The notes beneath the pieces were generated by a model that made no database searches, was not told where the DNA came from, and saw only the letters and a list, made by a program, of their open reading frames with translations. This document shows positions 17,095-28,914 of a DNA stretch of 64,000 nucleotides, in pieces (the stretch's first letter is position 1; the number at the start of each line of letters is the position of its first letter). Location: contig CAWCTX010000008.1 in NCBI GenBank assembly GCA_963798505.1, forward strand, positions 62,001 through 126,000. Reading direction: 5' to 3'. This DNA comes from CAVWSM01 sp963798505. GTDB taxonomy: Bacteria > Actinomycetota > Actinomycetes > Jiangellales > Jiangellaceae. The position numbers were made by a program, and so were the translations under genes.

Positions 17095-19509
17095 GTGACC
17101 GCATCCCCAGCATCCCTGCGCCGGCGCGTCGGCGCTCCACTTGCCGCCGCAGCCCTGACGCTCTCCGGCATCGGGCTCGCCGCCGGCCCGGCACACGCAC
17201 AGGGCGTCGAGCAGATCGTCAACGGCAGCTTCGATGCTGGGCTCGCTCCCTGGTTCGTCACCGCCAACGCCACCGCGAACGTCGCCAATGGAACGCTGTG
17301 CGCTGAGGTGCCCGGCGGCACCACCAACCCGTGGGACGTGATCATCGGTCAGAACGACATCAGGATCCTGCCCGGGGAGACTTACGCCTTCTCCTTCACC
17401 GCAAGCGCATCGACAACGCTCAATATCCGTGCTCTCGTGGGCAACTCGGAGGGCAACTTCGAGGTGGCGGCCGAGACCAGCCCACTGCTCGGGCCTACTG
17501 CCACGACCACCACAATCACGTTCACCTCCAGCCTCGACCTGTCGACGGGCCAGGTGGCCTTCCAGGTGGGCGGCAAGAGCGCGACGCCGTGGACGTTCTG
17601 CCTCGAGCAGGCGTCGCTGATCGGTGGTGTCGAGCCGGAGCCGTACGTTCCCGACACCGGCCCGCGGGTTCGCGTCAACCAGCTCGGCTACCTCAGCGAC
17701 GGCCCTAAGGGCGCCACGCTCGTCACCACCGCCACGACCCCGCTGCCATGGGAGCTGCACAACGCCAGCGGTCGGGTGGTGCGGCGCGGCTTCACGACAC
17801 CCACCGGCACCGACCCGAGCTCCGGGCTCAACGTGGCCACCATCGACTTCAGCTCGTACGAGCGCAAGGGCGCCGGCTTCACGCTCGTCGCAGACGGCGA
17901 AACCAGCCACCCGTTCGACATCGGGCTCGACGCCGCCTACGAGCGGCTGCGCACCGAGGCGCTAGCGGTCTACTACACCAACCGGTCCGGCATCGCGATC
18001 GACGACGCGATCATGCCCGGCTACGGCCGCGCAGCCGGTCACGTCGGCGTGCCGCCCAACCAGGGCGACACCGCCGTGCCGTGCATGGCGCTGACGGACG
18101 TCGGTCAGGGCTTGTACGACGCGCCGTGGACCTGCCCCGACGGCTACGCCCTCGACGTGACCGGCGGCTGGTACGACGCCGGCGACCATGGCAAGTACGT
18201 CGTCAACGGCGGCATCGCCGTCGCCCAGCTCATGCAGACCTACGAGCGCAGCCTCAAGGCACGCTCTGCCGACAGAGGTGCGCTCGGCGACTCGACGCTG
18301 CGCCTCCCCGAGACCGGCAACGGCGTGCCCGACATCCTCGACGAGGCCCGCTGGGAGCTCGACTGGATGCTGAAGATGCAGGTGCCGGCCGGCTCGGCGC
18401 CGCAGGGCATCGACGGCCAGCTCGTCGACGTGTCCGGCATGGCGCACCACAAGATCTCCGACGCCGACTGGACCGGGCTGCCGCTCGACCCAGCGGCCGA
18501 CTCGCAGCCACGGCACCTGTTCCGGCCGTCCACGGCGGCGACTCTCAACCTCGCGGCAGTCGCGGCGCAGGGCGCTCGGCTGTTCAAGAAGTACGACCGC
18601 GCGTTCGCGGCCGAGTTGCTCGACGCGGCGCGCACGGCGTACGACGCGGCGAAGGCCAACCCTGACATCTTCGCGCCACCGGCCGGCGCGATCGACCCGA
18701 GCCCGGGATCAGGCCCGTACGACGACGCCAATGTCAGCGACGAGTTCTACTGGGCCGCGGCCGAGCTCTACCTCACGACCGGGGAGCGCCAGTACCGCAA
18801 CGACGTCACCGGCTCGCCGCTACACACCGCTGACGTCTTCACGCCGGGAGGGTTCGACTGGGGCCACGTCGCCCCGCTGGCACGGCTCGACCTGGCCACG
18901 GTGCACAACAACCTGCGCGACCGCTGGCAGGTGCGTGAGTCTGTGCTCGAGGCCGCCGACCGCTACCTGGCGGACGGCAAGGCGTCGCCGTGGGGCAAGG
19001 CCTACGCGCCCGCTGACGGCAACTACGCATGGGGTTCCAACAGCCAGATCCTCAACAACATGCAGGTGATGGCGACCGCGTACGACCTCAGTGGCAAGGA
19101 CCGCTACGCCGACGGCGTCGTGCGCAGCCTGGACTACCTGCTGGGCCGAAACGCGCTGAACATCTCGTACGTCACCGGCTACGGCGACGTCTACGCGAAG
19201 AACCAGCACAGCCGGTGGTACTCGCACCAGCTCGACGTCAACCTGCCCAACCCGCCCAACGGCACACTGGCGGGCGGGCCCAACTCGACGGCCGTCGACG
19301 CTGGGGACCCAGTGGCAAGGCAGTTCCTACCCAACTGCACGTCGACCACCACGGAGCCGACGCACCAGTTCTGCTACATCGACCACATCGGCTCGTGGGC
19401 GACCAACGAGCTGACCATCAACTGGAACGCGCCCACAGCGTGGATCGCGAGCTTCGTCGCCGACCTCGACGACGGGCGGTCCCGCCACGGCCACCGCTGG
19501 GACGACTGA
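17095..19509 (+). CDS. Secreted family 9 glycoside hydrolase (endoglucanase) with carbohydrate-binding module
   Basis: An 804-residue exported cellulase. The signal peptide has LRRRVGAPLAAAALTLSGIG and a likely cut after AHA at about residue 35. Residues 37-177 form a CBM4/9-like module (VNGSFDAGLAPWF to TFCLEQASLIGG). Residues 190-278 are the Ig-like domain that precedes many GH9 enzymes (RVRVNQLGYLSDGPK). The GH9 barrel follows, with the catalytic aspartates in GGWYDAGDHGKYVVNGG (DAGD at 361-364), the late YAKNQHSRWY histidine block and HIGSWATNELTINWNAPTAW carrying the acid glutamate. The GTG at 17095 has GAGGAG at 17082-17087. It is intact and lies inside the ndk-folC backbone. Confidence 0.94.
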   Translation: MTASPASLRRRVGAPLAAAALTLSGIGLAAGPAHAQGVEQIVNGSFDAGLAPWFVTANATANVANGTLCAEVPGGTTNPWDVIIGQNDIRILPGETYAFSFTASASTTLNIRALVGNSEGNFEVAAETSPLLGPTATTTTITFTSSLDLSTGQVAFQVGGKSATPWTFCLEQASLIGGVEPEPYVPDTGPRVRVNQLGYLSDGPKGATLVTTATTPLPWELHNASGRVVRRGFTTPTGTDPSSGLNVATIDFSSYERKGAGFTLVADGETSHPFDIGLDAAYERLRTEALAVYYTNRSGIAIDDAIMPGYGRAAGHVGVPPNQGDTAVPCMALTDVGQGLYDAPWTCPDGYALDVTGGWYDAGDHGKYVVNGGIAVAQLMQTYERSLKARSADRGALGDSTLRLPETGNGVPDILDEARWELDWMLKMQVPAGSAPQGIDGQLVDVSGMAHHKISDADWTGLPLDPAADSQPRHLFRPSTAATLNLAAVAAQGARLFKKYDRAFAAELLDAARTAYDAAKANPDIFAPPAGAIDPSPGSGPYDDANVSDEFYWAAAELYLTTGERQYRNDVTGSPLHTADVFTPGGFDWGHVAPLARLDLATVHNNLRDRWQVRESVLEAADRYLADGKASPWGKAYAPADGNYAWGSNSQILNNMQVMATAYDLSGKDRYADGVVRSLDYLLGRNALNISYVTGYGDVYAKNQHSRWYSHQLDVNLPNPPNGTLAGGPNSTAVDAGDPVARQFLPNCTSTTTEPTHQFCYIDHIGSWATNELTINWNAPTAWIASFVADLDDGRSRHGHRWDD

Positions 19510-19521
19510 CGGCACGGGCGC

Positions 19522-19651
19522 GCTGGGGCGCCCCAGCGGGGCTATAGCAACCGATTCGCGCCCCACGCCGCTGCACTTCCGTGGTGCTGGGGCGCCCCAG
19601 CGGGGCAGTAGCAACCGATTCGCGCCCCACGCCGCTGCACTTGCCCCGTGG
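19522..19651. repeat. Tandem pair of 64-nt repeat units
   Basis: Two head-to-tail copies start at 19522 and 19586. Each begins with the palindrome GCTGGGGCGCCCCAGCG and continues through AGCAACCGATTCGCGCCCC. They differ at only a few positions. The same unit with the same 64-nt period occurs at 61368. Placed just after the cellulase stop, the palindrome could also stop transcription. Confidence 0.85.
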
Positions 19652-19663
19652 CATCCGTGCGGC

Positions 19664-19996
19664 TCACAGCTGCTGCGTGCCCTGCTCGGCCTCGACTTGC
19701 TTGCCCAACCGCAGGGTGAGCATCCACAACACCGCGAAGAACCCGCCGAGCGCGAACATCACCGGCACAACGAAACCCATCGCCACCGCCAGCGCCTGCA
19801 CGATCCACCCGAGCCGCCAGCCGATCGGCTTGCGCAACAGCGCCGCCGCGACAAGCGCGAGCATGGCGACACCTAGGCCAGTGGGCACCGCAACCTCCGC
19901 GTCCACATCGGACACGGCGATCGCCACTGGGATGGCCAGGAAGATCACGATGGCTTCCAACGTGAGTACGGCGGCGCCGACGCTTCGCAGCGACAT
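19664..19996 (-). CDS. DUF4233 integral membrane protein
   Basis: A 110-residue protein with three or four hydrophobic segments (LTLEAIVIFLAIPVAIAV, GLGVAMLALVAAALL, IVQALAVAMGFVVPVMFAL and FFAVLWMLTLRLG). Its length, topology and place directly after folC match the actinobacterial DUF4233 family, which has no known function. The start codon overlaps the folC stop (ATGA-type), so it is translated in coupling with folC. Confidence 0.86.
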   Translation of the reverse strand: MSLRSVGAAVLTLEAIVIFLAIPVAIAVSDVDAEVAVPTGLGVAMLALVAAALLRKPIGWRLGWIVQALAVAMGFVVPVMFALGGFFAVLWMLTLRLGKQVEAEQGTQQL

Positions 19997-21342
19997 CAGC
20001 GTTCCTCGGGCGCGCCGAGCAGCCGCCGAGCGTCGGCGACAGTGACGACGGATCCGGTAACGATGACCCCGGTCCCGCCGCCGTACAGGTCGGCCTCGTC
20101 GGCGAGCCGGACGGCCTCGTCGATGGCTTCGTCCAGCCGCGGCACCGCGAGCACACGGTCCGCGCCGAAGACCTCCTCGGCCGTCTCGATCAGCTCGTCG
20201 AGCGGCATCGCCCGCGGCGAGGTGTTGACCGTCACCACCACATGCGACAACACCGGCTCGAGCTCGTTGAGCAGGCCGTAGGCGTCCTTGTCGCCGAGCA
20301 CGGCCACGACACCGACGAGCCGAATGAACGCGAACGACTCCGCCAGCGCGTCGGCGAGCGCCTGCCCGCCCTGCGGGTTGTGCGCCGCGTCAACAAGGAT
20401 CGTCGGGCTGCGCCGCACGACCTCGAGCCGACCTGGCGAGGTGGCGCCGGCGAAGGCCGCGCGTACGGTCTCGACATCGAGCTGCTGGCCATCTCCGAGG
20501 AAAGCCTCCACGGCCACCAGCGCACACGCGGCATTCTGCGCCTGATGCGCACCGTGCAGCGGAATGAACACGTCCTCGTACAACCCGCCGAGGCCCTGGA
20601 TGGCGACGACCTGGCCGCCGACAGCGACGTCGCGATGCCGTACGCCGAACTCGAGCCCCTCACGCACCACCGTCGCTGCCACCGACGCCGAGCGCTCGAG
20701 CAGGACGACCGCGGCCTCCTGCTGCTGTGCCGCGAGGACGGCGGTGGCTCCGGGCTTGATGACGCCGGCCTTCTCCCCCGCGATCTGGGTCAGCGTGTCG
20801 CCGAGATAGGCCTGGTGGTCGAGGCCGATCGGCGTCACGACGGCGAGGCGGCCGTCGGCCACATTCGTCGCGTCCCAGGTGCCGCCCATGCCGACCTCGA
20901 GCACCACGGCGTCGACCGGAGCATCCGCGAAGAGCAGGAACGCCATGGCCGTCATCGCCTCGAAGAACGACACCGGCGTGTCCGGGAACTGCTGGTCAAC
21001 CACGCTGAGGTACGGGGCGAGTTCGTCGTACGCCTCGAGGAAACGCTGCTCGTCCACCGGCTCGCCATCGATGGTGATGCGCTCTCGCAGGCTCTCCAGG
21101 TGTGGGCTGGTGAACCGTCCAGTACGCAGCCCGAACTCCCGCAGCAACGCATCGATCACTCGACTCGTCGAGGTCTTGCCGTTGGTGCCCGCGATGTGGA
21201 TGACCGGCGCCGCATGCTGCGGCTGGCCGAGCAGGCCGGTCAGCGCGGTGATGCGGTCGAGCGAGGGCTCGAGCTTGTGCTCGGGCGTGCGGGCGAGCAG
21301 CGCCGCCTCGACCTCGAGGTAGGCAGACGGGGACACGGGCAC
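19996..21342 (-). CDS. folC: Bifunctional folylpolyglutamate synthase/dihydrofolate synthase
   Basis: A 448-residue Mur-ligase-type enzyme that joins glutamate to dihydropteroate or folates using ATP. It shows the P-loop region HIAGTNGKTSTSRVI, TSPHLESLRERITI, the EVGMGGTWDATN block, LGDTLTQIAGEKAGVIKPG with the carbamylated-lysine-type site, GAHQAQNAACAL and VDAAHNPQGG. The GTG at 21342 begins the family's usual N-terminus. It lies in the conserved order valS-folC-DUF4233-ndk, with a Uma2 gene inserted before it. Confidence 0.94.
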   Translation of the reverse strand: MPVSPSAYLEVEAALLARTPEHKLEPSLDRITALTGLLGQPQHAAPVIHIAGTNGKTSTSRVIDALLREFGLRTGRFTSPHLESLRERITIDGEPVDEQRFLEAYDELAPYLSVVDQQFPDTPVSFFEAMTAMAFLLFADAPVDAVVLEVGMGGTWDATNVADGRLAVVTPIGLDHQAYLGDTLTQIAGEKAGVIKPGATAVLAAQQQEAAVVLLERSASVAATVVREGLEFGVRHRDVAVGGQVVAIQGLGGLYEDVFIPLHGAHQAQNAACALVAVEAFLGDGQQLDVETVRAAFAGATSPGRLEVVRRSPTILVDAAHNPQGGQALADALAESFAFIRLVGVVAVLGDKDAYGLLNELEPVLSHVVVTVNTSPRAMPLDELIETAEEVFGADRVLAVPRLDEAIDEAVRLADEADLYGGGTGVIVTGSVVTVADARRLLGAPEER

Positions 21343-21380
21343 GGCGCAACCCTAACCCGCGCCTCCGCAGTGCCTGGCTG

Positions 21381-21938
21381 TCAGGCCTCGACGAGAGACA
21401 CGGGGCTGATGCTGACCGGGAATGGGTTGTGAAGATCGAGAACCTGGTCACCGGCCGTCCGTGCCACCTCGACGTAGGCACCGTCGACTAGGTCGTACGC
21501 CTCGATGGACGGACCCGCTGGGTCGACCACCCAGTAGGACGCGACGCCGACATCCTCGTACTTGCTGTGCTTGAGCACGATGTCCTTGCGCCGGGTCGAC
21601 GGAGACAGCACCTCGACGGCGAGCATCAGGTTGGCGGTGATGCTCTTGGGGCCGACCTGGTCACGGCGCACGACGAGCACGTCGGGCTGCAGTGATGTCC
21701 GACGGTCCGGCTGCCAGTCGAGCGGCGCGACGAACACCTCGCAATCGTCGGGGCAAACCTTGGTCAAGACGATTGCCAAGCGCAGCAGCGCCCGCTGGTG
21801 TCGCGGCACCGGCGCTGGCGTCACCAGCAGCAGCCCGTCAAGCAGCTCGTACTGCAGGCCGTCGTCGGGCAACCTGTCGAGATCCTCAACGGTCCAGTCG
21901 TGTCGCTCACGCGGCATCACCGGGCTCATGACAGTCAT
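21381..21938 (-). CDS. Uma2 family (DUF820) putative restriction-type endonuclease
   Basis: A 185-residue PD-(D/E)xK-like protein. The Uma2 features are WTVEDLDRLPDDGLQYELLDG at the start, LQPDVLVVRRDQV, LAVEVLSPSTRRKDIVLKHSKYEDVGVASYWVVDP (E-x-K active site) and IEAYDLVDG. Function is unproven; these genes are abundant in cyanobacteria and actinobacteria. It is an accessory insertion between valS and folC, with its own short flanks (38 nt to the folC start). A second ATG at 21932 is possible. Confidence 0.85.
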   Translation of the reverse strand: MTVMSPVMPRERHDWTVEDLDRLPDDGLQYELLDGLLLVTPAPVPRHQRALLRLAIVLTKVCPDDCEVFVAPLDWQPDRRTSLQPDVLVVRRDQVGPKSITANLMLAVEVLSPSTRRKDIVLKHSKYEDVGVASYWVVDPAGPSIEAYDLVDGAYVEVARTAGDQVLDLHNPFPVSISPVSLVEA

Positions 21939-22017
21939 GGTGCCTCCTGGCGTCGGTCATGTCATCAGCATGGCCGCTCGCGCGGAGACCGTGCTGCGGC
22001 TGTCCACAGCCGTGAGG

Positions 22018-24634
22018 TCAGCTCTCCGGCAGCGCCGCGAGCTGCCCCTCGAGCCGCGCGATGTCGGCGTCGGCCGCGGCCTTGCGGGCCTGCATCTTCT
22101 CGACAACCGCTGCCGGGGCCTTGGCCAGGAACTGCTCGTTGCCGAGCTTGGCGGTCACCTGGGCGAGCTCCTTCTGGGTCTCGGCCAGGTCGCGCTGCAG
22201 CCGCTTGCGCTCGGCCGCGACGTCGATCGCCCCGGACAGGTCGAGCTCTACCGTGAGCCCCTCGACGAGCAGGCTCGCCGTCGCACCGAACCCGTCGCCA
22301 GGGTCGGCCAGCCGCAGCAGCTGGCGGATCGCCGGCTCGTGCGCGACCAGCGGTGTCGACTCGATGCCGGCGAGCCGCGCGGCCACCCGCTGCGTCGGCT
22401 TGACGCCCTGGTCGCTGCGGAAGCGGCGCACCTCGGTGACGAGCGCCTGCAGCGAGAGGATCTCTCGCTCGGCGCTCTTGTCTGTGTAGGTGGAGTCGGC
22501 ACGCGGCCACTCCGCGACGACCACCGACTCCCGCGCGGTGAGAGCCGTCCACAGAGCCTCGGTCACGAACGGCACCACGGGGTGCAGCAGCCGCAGGAGT
22601 ACGTCGAGCACATGCCCGAGCACAGCTCTCGTGTTGTCGGCCGCGGCGCCGCTCTCGGCGAGCGGTGTCTTGGCAAGCTCGACGTACCAGTCGCAGAACT
22701 CGTCCCACGCGAAGTGGTAGAGCGCTTCCGTGGCCTTGCCGAACTGGTAGTCCTCGAGCAACGAGTCGACCTCGGCGACCGTCTCGTGCAGCCGCGACAG
22801 GATCCACCGGTCCGCCGCGGACAGCTCATCGGCCGGCGGGACCGGACGTTCGGCCGTCGCGCCGTTGAGCAGCGCGAAGCGAGTCGCGTTCCACAGCTTG
22901 TTGCAGAAGTTGCGGGCGGCCTGCGTCCACTCCTCGTTGACCGCCTGGTCGGCGCCGGGGTTGGCCATGCGGGTCAGCGAGAAGCGCAGCGCATCGGAGC
23001 CGTAGGAGTCCATCCAGTCGAGCGGGTCGACGACGTTGCCGCGCGACTTGCTCATCTTCTTGCCGAACCGGTCACGAACGAGCCCGGTGAGCACGATCGT
23101 GTCGAACGGTTGAACGTCGTCGCGTGCGTAGAGCCCGAACATCATCATGCGGGCGACCCAGAAGAAGATGATGTCGTAGCCGGTGAGCAGCACCGAGGTC
23201 GGGTAATAGCGCCGCAGGTCGGCGGTGTCGTCGGGCCAACCGAGCGTGGAGAACGGCCACAGCGCCGAGGAGAACCACGTGTCGAGGACGTCGGGGTCCT
23301 GGCGCCAGCCCTCCCCCGACGGCGGCTGCTCGTCCGGGGCCGACGCACACGACCTGGCCGTCCGGGCCGTACCAGACCGGAATGCGGTGCCCCCACCACA
23401 GCTGGCGGGAGATGCACCAGTCGTGCATGTCGTCGACCCAGTCGAAGTAGCGCGGCTCCATCGACCGTGGCGAGATGGTGACCCGCCCGTCACGCACCGC
23501 GTCGCCGGCCGCCTTGGCCAGCGGCTCGACCTTGACGAACCACTGCTTGGACAGCCGCGGCTCGACGACGGTGTCGCAGCGCGAGCAGTGACCGACGGCG
23601 TGCACGTACGGTCGCTTCTCGGCGACGATCCGCCCATCGGCCCGCAGCGCGGCGACCACGGCCGGACGGGCCTCGAAACGGTCGACTCCCTGGAACGGCC
23701 CGGGGGCGGTGATCACCCCGCGCTCGTCCATGATGAGCAGCGCCGGCAGGTTGTGTCGCTGGCCGATCTCGAAGTCGTTGGGGTCATGCGCCGGGGTCAC
23801 CTTGACGGCCCCTGTGCCAAACGCCGGGTCGACGTGCTCGTCGGCCACGACCGGGATGCGCCGGCCGGTCAACGGCAGCACCACCTCGGTGCCGACGAGA
23901 TGCCGGTAGCGCTCGTCGTCGGGATGCACGGCCACCGCGGTGTCGCCGAGCATGGTCTCGGCGCGGGTCGTGGCCACGACGATCGACGCATCGCCGTCGC
24001 CGTAGCGGATCGAGATGAGCTCCCCATCGTCGTCGTAGTGCTCGACCTCGATGTCGGACAGCGCCGTCATGCACCGCGGGCACCAGTTGATGATGCGCTC
24101 GGCGCGGTAGATGAGGCCGTCGTCGTACAGCATCTTGAAGATCGTCTGGACGGCCTGGGACAGCCCCTCGTCCATGGTGAACCGCTCGCGGGACCAGTCG
24201 ACGCCCTCGCCGAGCCGGCGCATCTGGTCGAGGATCTTGCCGCCGTACTCCCCCTTCCACTGCCAGACCCGCTCGACGAACGCCTCGCGGCCCAGGTCGT
24301 GCCGGGACTTCCCCTCCTTGGCCAGCTCACGCTCGACGACGTTCTGCGTGGCGATGCCCGCGTGGTCCATGCCGGGCAGCCACAGCACGTCGTAGCCCTG
24401 CATGCGCCGCCGCCGGGTCATGACGTCCATCAACGTGTGGTTGAGCGCGTGCCCCAGGTGCAGGCTGCCGGTGACGTTGGGCGGCGGGATGACGATGCAA
24501 TAGGGGGGCTTGTCGCTGGCGTTGTCGGCCGTGAAGTAGCCGCGCTCGACCCACCGCTCGTACAGCGGCCCCTCTACCTCGCGCGGCGCGTACTGAGTCG
24601 GCAGCGGCGTGCGGTCAGGGGAGCTCGCGGTCAT
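22018..24634 (-). CDS. valS: Valyl-tRNA synthetase, one apparent frameshift
   Basis: A class I synthetase that charges tRNA-Val, with editing. The N-terminal part has CIVIPPPNVTGSLHLGHALN (HIGH-type motif), LPGMDHAGIATQ and an editing domain (VATTRAETMLGDTAVAV). The C-terminal part has DVLDTWFSSALWPFSTLGW, GKKMSKSRGNVVDP (KMSKS) and a C-terminal coiled coil (ERKRLQRDLAETQKELAQV). The two overlapping halves join in the GPDGQVVCVGPDEQPPSGEG region. A run of four G at 23336-23339 would restore the frame if it were three. As valS is normally essential, I take this as a sequence error and annotate one gene of about 871 aa. Confidence 0.93.
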
Positions 24635-24666
24635 GGGGAGAGTCTACGGACGGGGGCTGGACCGAT

Positions 24667-24728
24667 CCTCGACTGGATCAGGGGGCCCCTTGTCCAATAG
24701 GTCTGGACACGGGGGACCCTGATCGAGG
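24667..24728. repeat. Imperfect 62-nt inverted repeat between the M13 peptidase gene and valS
   Basis: The left arm begins CCTCGACTGGATCAGGG and the right arm ends CCCTGATCGAGG around a 7-nt centre (ATAGGTC). Read on the minus strand it follows the peptidase stop by 10 nt and precedes valS by 32 nt, so it may end the first transcript or act in the valS leader. I see no T-box features. Confidence 0.7.
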
Positions 24729-24738
24729 CAAGTCGGGG

Positions 24739-26708
24739 TTACCAGATGCGTACGCGCTCCCCTTCAGGCAGCCACAGCGCATCGCCCTCACGAACGTCGA
24801 ACGCCTCGTAGAACTCGGCCAGGTTGCGCACCACGGCGTTGCAGCGGTGCTCGGCCGGCGAGTGCGGGTCGACGGCGAGCCGCCGAATGACCTCCTCGTC
24901 GCGGCCCTTGCCCTGCCAGACCTGTGCCCAGCTCAGGAACAGCCGCTGCAGCCCGGTGAAGCCGTCGATGACCAGGGGCGACGCGCCGTCGAGCGAGATC
25001 AGGTAGGCCTTGTGCGCCACGGTGAGCCCGCCGAGGTCGCCGATGTTCTCGCCGACGGTGAGGGCGCCGTTGACCTTGTGGCCAGGCACCTGCTGCGGCT
25101 CGAGCTCGTCGTACTGCGCGATGAGCCGCTTGGTCCGCCCGTCGAACTCGGCCCGGTCGTCGGCCGTCCACCAGTCGACGAGCGCGCCGTCGCCGTCGTA
25201 CTTGGAGCCCTGGTCGTCGAAGCCGTGGCCGATCTCGTGCCCGATCACCGCGCCGATGCCGCCGTAGTTGACGGCGTCGTCGACGTCGTGGTCGGCGAAG
25301 AAGAACGGCGGCTGCAGGATCGCGGCCGGGAACACGATCTCGTTCATGCCCGGGTTGTAGTAGGCGTTGACCGTCTGCGGCGTCATGAACCACTCGAGGC
25401 GGTCGACCGGCTGGCCGATCTTGGCCAGGTTGCGGTCGAGCTCGAACGCGTGCGCGCGATGCACGTTGCCGACGAGATCGTCGCGCTCGATGCGCAGCGA
25501 CGAGTAGTCGCGCCACTTGTCGGGGTAGCCGATCTTGGGCGTGAACTTCTCGAGCTTCTCCAGCGCACGGATCTTGGTCTCCGGGCTCATCCAGTCGAGC
25601 GCCTGGATGTCCTGGCGGAACGCCTCGATCAGGTTGTCGACGAGCGAGAGCATCCGCTCCTTGGCCTCGGGCGGAAAGTGTCGAGTCACGTAGAGCCTGC
25701 CGAGCGCCTCGCCGAGCGAGCCCTCGACGACGGACACGCCGCGCTTCCAACGCTCGCGGTTCTCCGGGATGCCGGACAGCGTGCGCCCGTAGAAGCCGAA
25801 GTGCTCCTCGACGATCTCCTTGCCGAGGTACGGCGCGTGCGCCCGCAGGACGTTGGCGGCGAGCCAGCTCCGCCACGACTCGATGTCGATCTCACGGAGT
25901 GCCTCGGCCATCGCCGTGAGATAGCTGGGCTGCCGGACAACGACGTTGTCGAGTACGTCGTCCCGCTCGGTGACCCCGACCAGGAACCTGGGCCAGTCGA
26001 AGCCGGGCGTGGACGATGCGAGCTCGGCGAACGTCATCGAGTTGTAGGTGAGCGACTCGTCACGGCTCTTGACGCGGTCCCAGTGCGACGCGGCGAGCCG
26101 GGTCTCGAGTGCCATGACCTCGTCGGCTCGACGCGCGGCGTCGTCGAGGCCACCCAGCTCGAACATGGCCGACAGGTGGTTGACGTAGCCTGCGCGGACG
26201 GCTGCGTAGCGCTCCTCGCGGTAGTAGGACTCGTCGGGCAGACCGAGCCCGCCTTGTACGAGGTTGACGACGTAGCGGTCGGGCTGCTTGGCGTCGGTGT
26301 CGACGTAGCTGCCGAACACCCCGTCGACTCCGGTCCGGGACAGCTCGCCCAGCCGTTCGATCAGCGCCTCGGGGGTGTCGAGCGTGAGGGCGCGTTCCAG
26401 GTGCTCCTGCACCGGCGAGAGCCCCAGCTCGTCGGCGCGCTGCTCGTCGAGGAAGCTCGCGTAGAGGTCGCCGACCTTTTGCGCCTCCTCCGGGGACCCG
26501 ATCGGCGTCTTGCCGCCCTGGCACATTCCTCGATGAGGGCGCGCAGGTCGGCCTCGGCCTTCTCTCGCAGGTGGTAGAACGAGCCGTCGAACGCGCGGTC
26601 GGCCGGGATCTCCGCCGCCTGCAGCCAGGTGCCGTTGACGTGCCGGAACAGGTCGTCCTGCGGCCGCACGGCGGTGTCGAAATGGGCGCGGTCGATCCCG
26701 GACTTCAT
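24739..26708 (-). CDS. M13 family (neprilysin/PepO-like) zinc metallopeptidase, one frameshift
   Basis: An endopeptidase for small peptides. The C-terminal domain has NAYYNPGMNEIVFPAAILQ, the zinc motif HEIGH within IGAVIGHEIGHGFDDQGSK, the third ligand region in ALTVGENIGDLGG and the family C-terminus ERVRIW. The N-terminus (MKSGIDRAHFDTAVRPQDDL) has no signal peptide or membrane anchor, so it is cytoplasmic, as in many actinobacterial M13 enzymes. One frame change near 26520 splits residues 1-62 from the rest; the full protein would be about 656 aa. It is inserted between clpX and valS. Confidence 0.92.
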
Positions 26709-26776
26709 CGTGTGCTGCTCCTCGGGTGGTCTTCGGCAGGTGTCCCGACCGTACCCGAGGCGGGGCGAGGTGGAGC

Positions 26777-28066
<1,290 letters not shown>

Positions 28067-28215
28067 GCGGTCTGTCCCTCCAGTGACGAGCCCGACCGCG
28101 AGGTCAGGCGTCTAGATTTCGGGGCCGGGTTCGACGGTACCCCGTCCGAGGCCCGCATGGCCCGTCGACGCACCCAATATGTCCGGCGCGACCAGCCCGA
28201 GCCCGAGCCGGGCGA

Positions 28216-28866
28216 TCAGGAGACCCCGGCGCCGATCAGGCTCGCCTTGCGGGACTCGATCACTCCGTCGACCAGGCCGTAGTCGACGGCCTCCTGCGCG
28301 GTCAGGATCTTGTCGCGCTCGATGTCGCGGCGGACGTCCTCGAGGCTGCGGTTGGAGTGCCGGGCGATCATGTCCTCGAGCATGCTGCGCATGCGCAGGA
28401 TCTCGTTGGCCTGGATCTCGATGTCGCTCGCCTGGCCGTAGGTGCCCTCGGTGTAGGGCTGGTGGATCAGGATGCGCGAGTTGGGCAGGGCGAACCGCTT
28501 GCCCTTGGCGCCCGCGCCGAGCAGCACGGCAGCCGCCGAAGCCGCCTGGCCCATGCAGACCGTGCGGATGTCAGGCTTGATGAACTGCATCGTGTCGTAG
28601 ATGGCGGTCAGCGCGGTGAACGAGCCACCCGGGGAGTTGATGTAGATCTCGATGTCGCGGTCGGGATCCATCGACTCCAGCGAGATCAACTGTGCCATGA
28701 CGGCGTTGGCCACGTCGTCGCCGATCGGCGTGCCGAGGAAGACGATGCGCTCCTCGAACAGCTTGGTGTAGGGGTCGATGCGGCGGAATCCGTAGGAGGT
28801 GCGCTCCTCCCACTGCGGGATGTAGTAGTTGGCCTGGGGGCTGAAATCAGACCTGAGATCAGACAT
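28216..28866 (-). CDS. clpP2: ATP-dependent Clp protease proteolytic subunit ClpP2
   Basis: A serine-protease subunit of the mixed ClpP1P2 ring. The catalytic serine is in GQAASAAAVLLGAG, the histidine in RILIHQPYTEG and the aspartate in VRRDIERDK. The ATG at 28866 (MSDLRSDFSPQANYYIPQW) is chosen over the in-frame TTG at 28896 because TTGGAGAG lies at the right distance before it. It follows clpP1 on the same strand with a 48-nt gap and was probably made from the same transcript. Confidence 0.94.
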   Translation of the reverse strand: MSDLRSDFSPQANYYIPQWEERTSYGFRRIDPYTKLFEERIVFLGTPIGDDVANAVMAQLISLESMDPDRDIEIYINSPGGSFTALTAIYDTMQFIKPDIRTVCMGQAASAAAVLLGAGAKGKRFALPNSRILIHQPYTEGTYGQASDIEIQANEILRMRSMLEDMIARHSNRSLEDVRRDIERDKILTAQEAVDYGLVDGVIESRKASLIGAGVS

Positions 28867-28914
28867 GTGCGGGCTCTCCAAACGAAGTTGAGTCAACAGG
28901 CGTGAACACCGCGG

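Noticed and set aside
19522..19651. CRISPR-like array
   Set aside because: The unit is repeated only twice and in direct contact, with no variable spacers or cas genes.
22018..24634. valS as a pseudogene or programmed frameshift
   Set aside because: The gene is normally essential, the break is explained by one extra G in a run of four, and I see no slippery site with stimulatory structure.
24667..24728. T-box riboswitch before valS
   Set aside because: The region is a simple inverted repeat; no T-box sequence or valine specifier loop could be seen.
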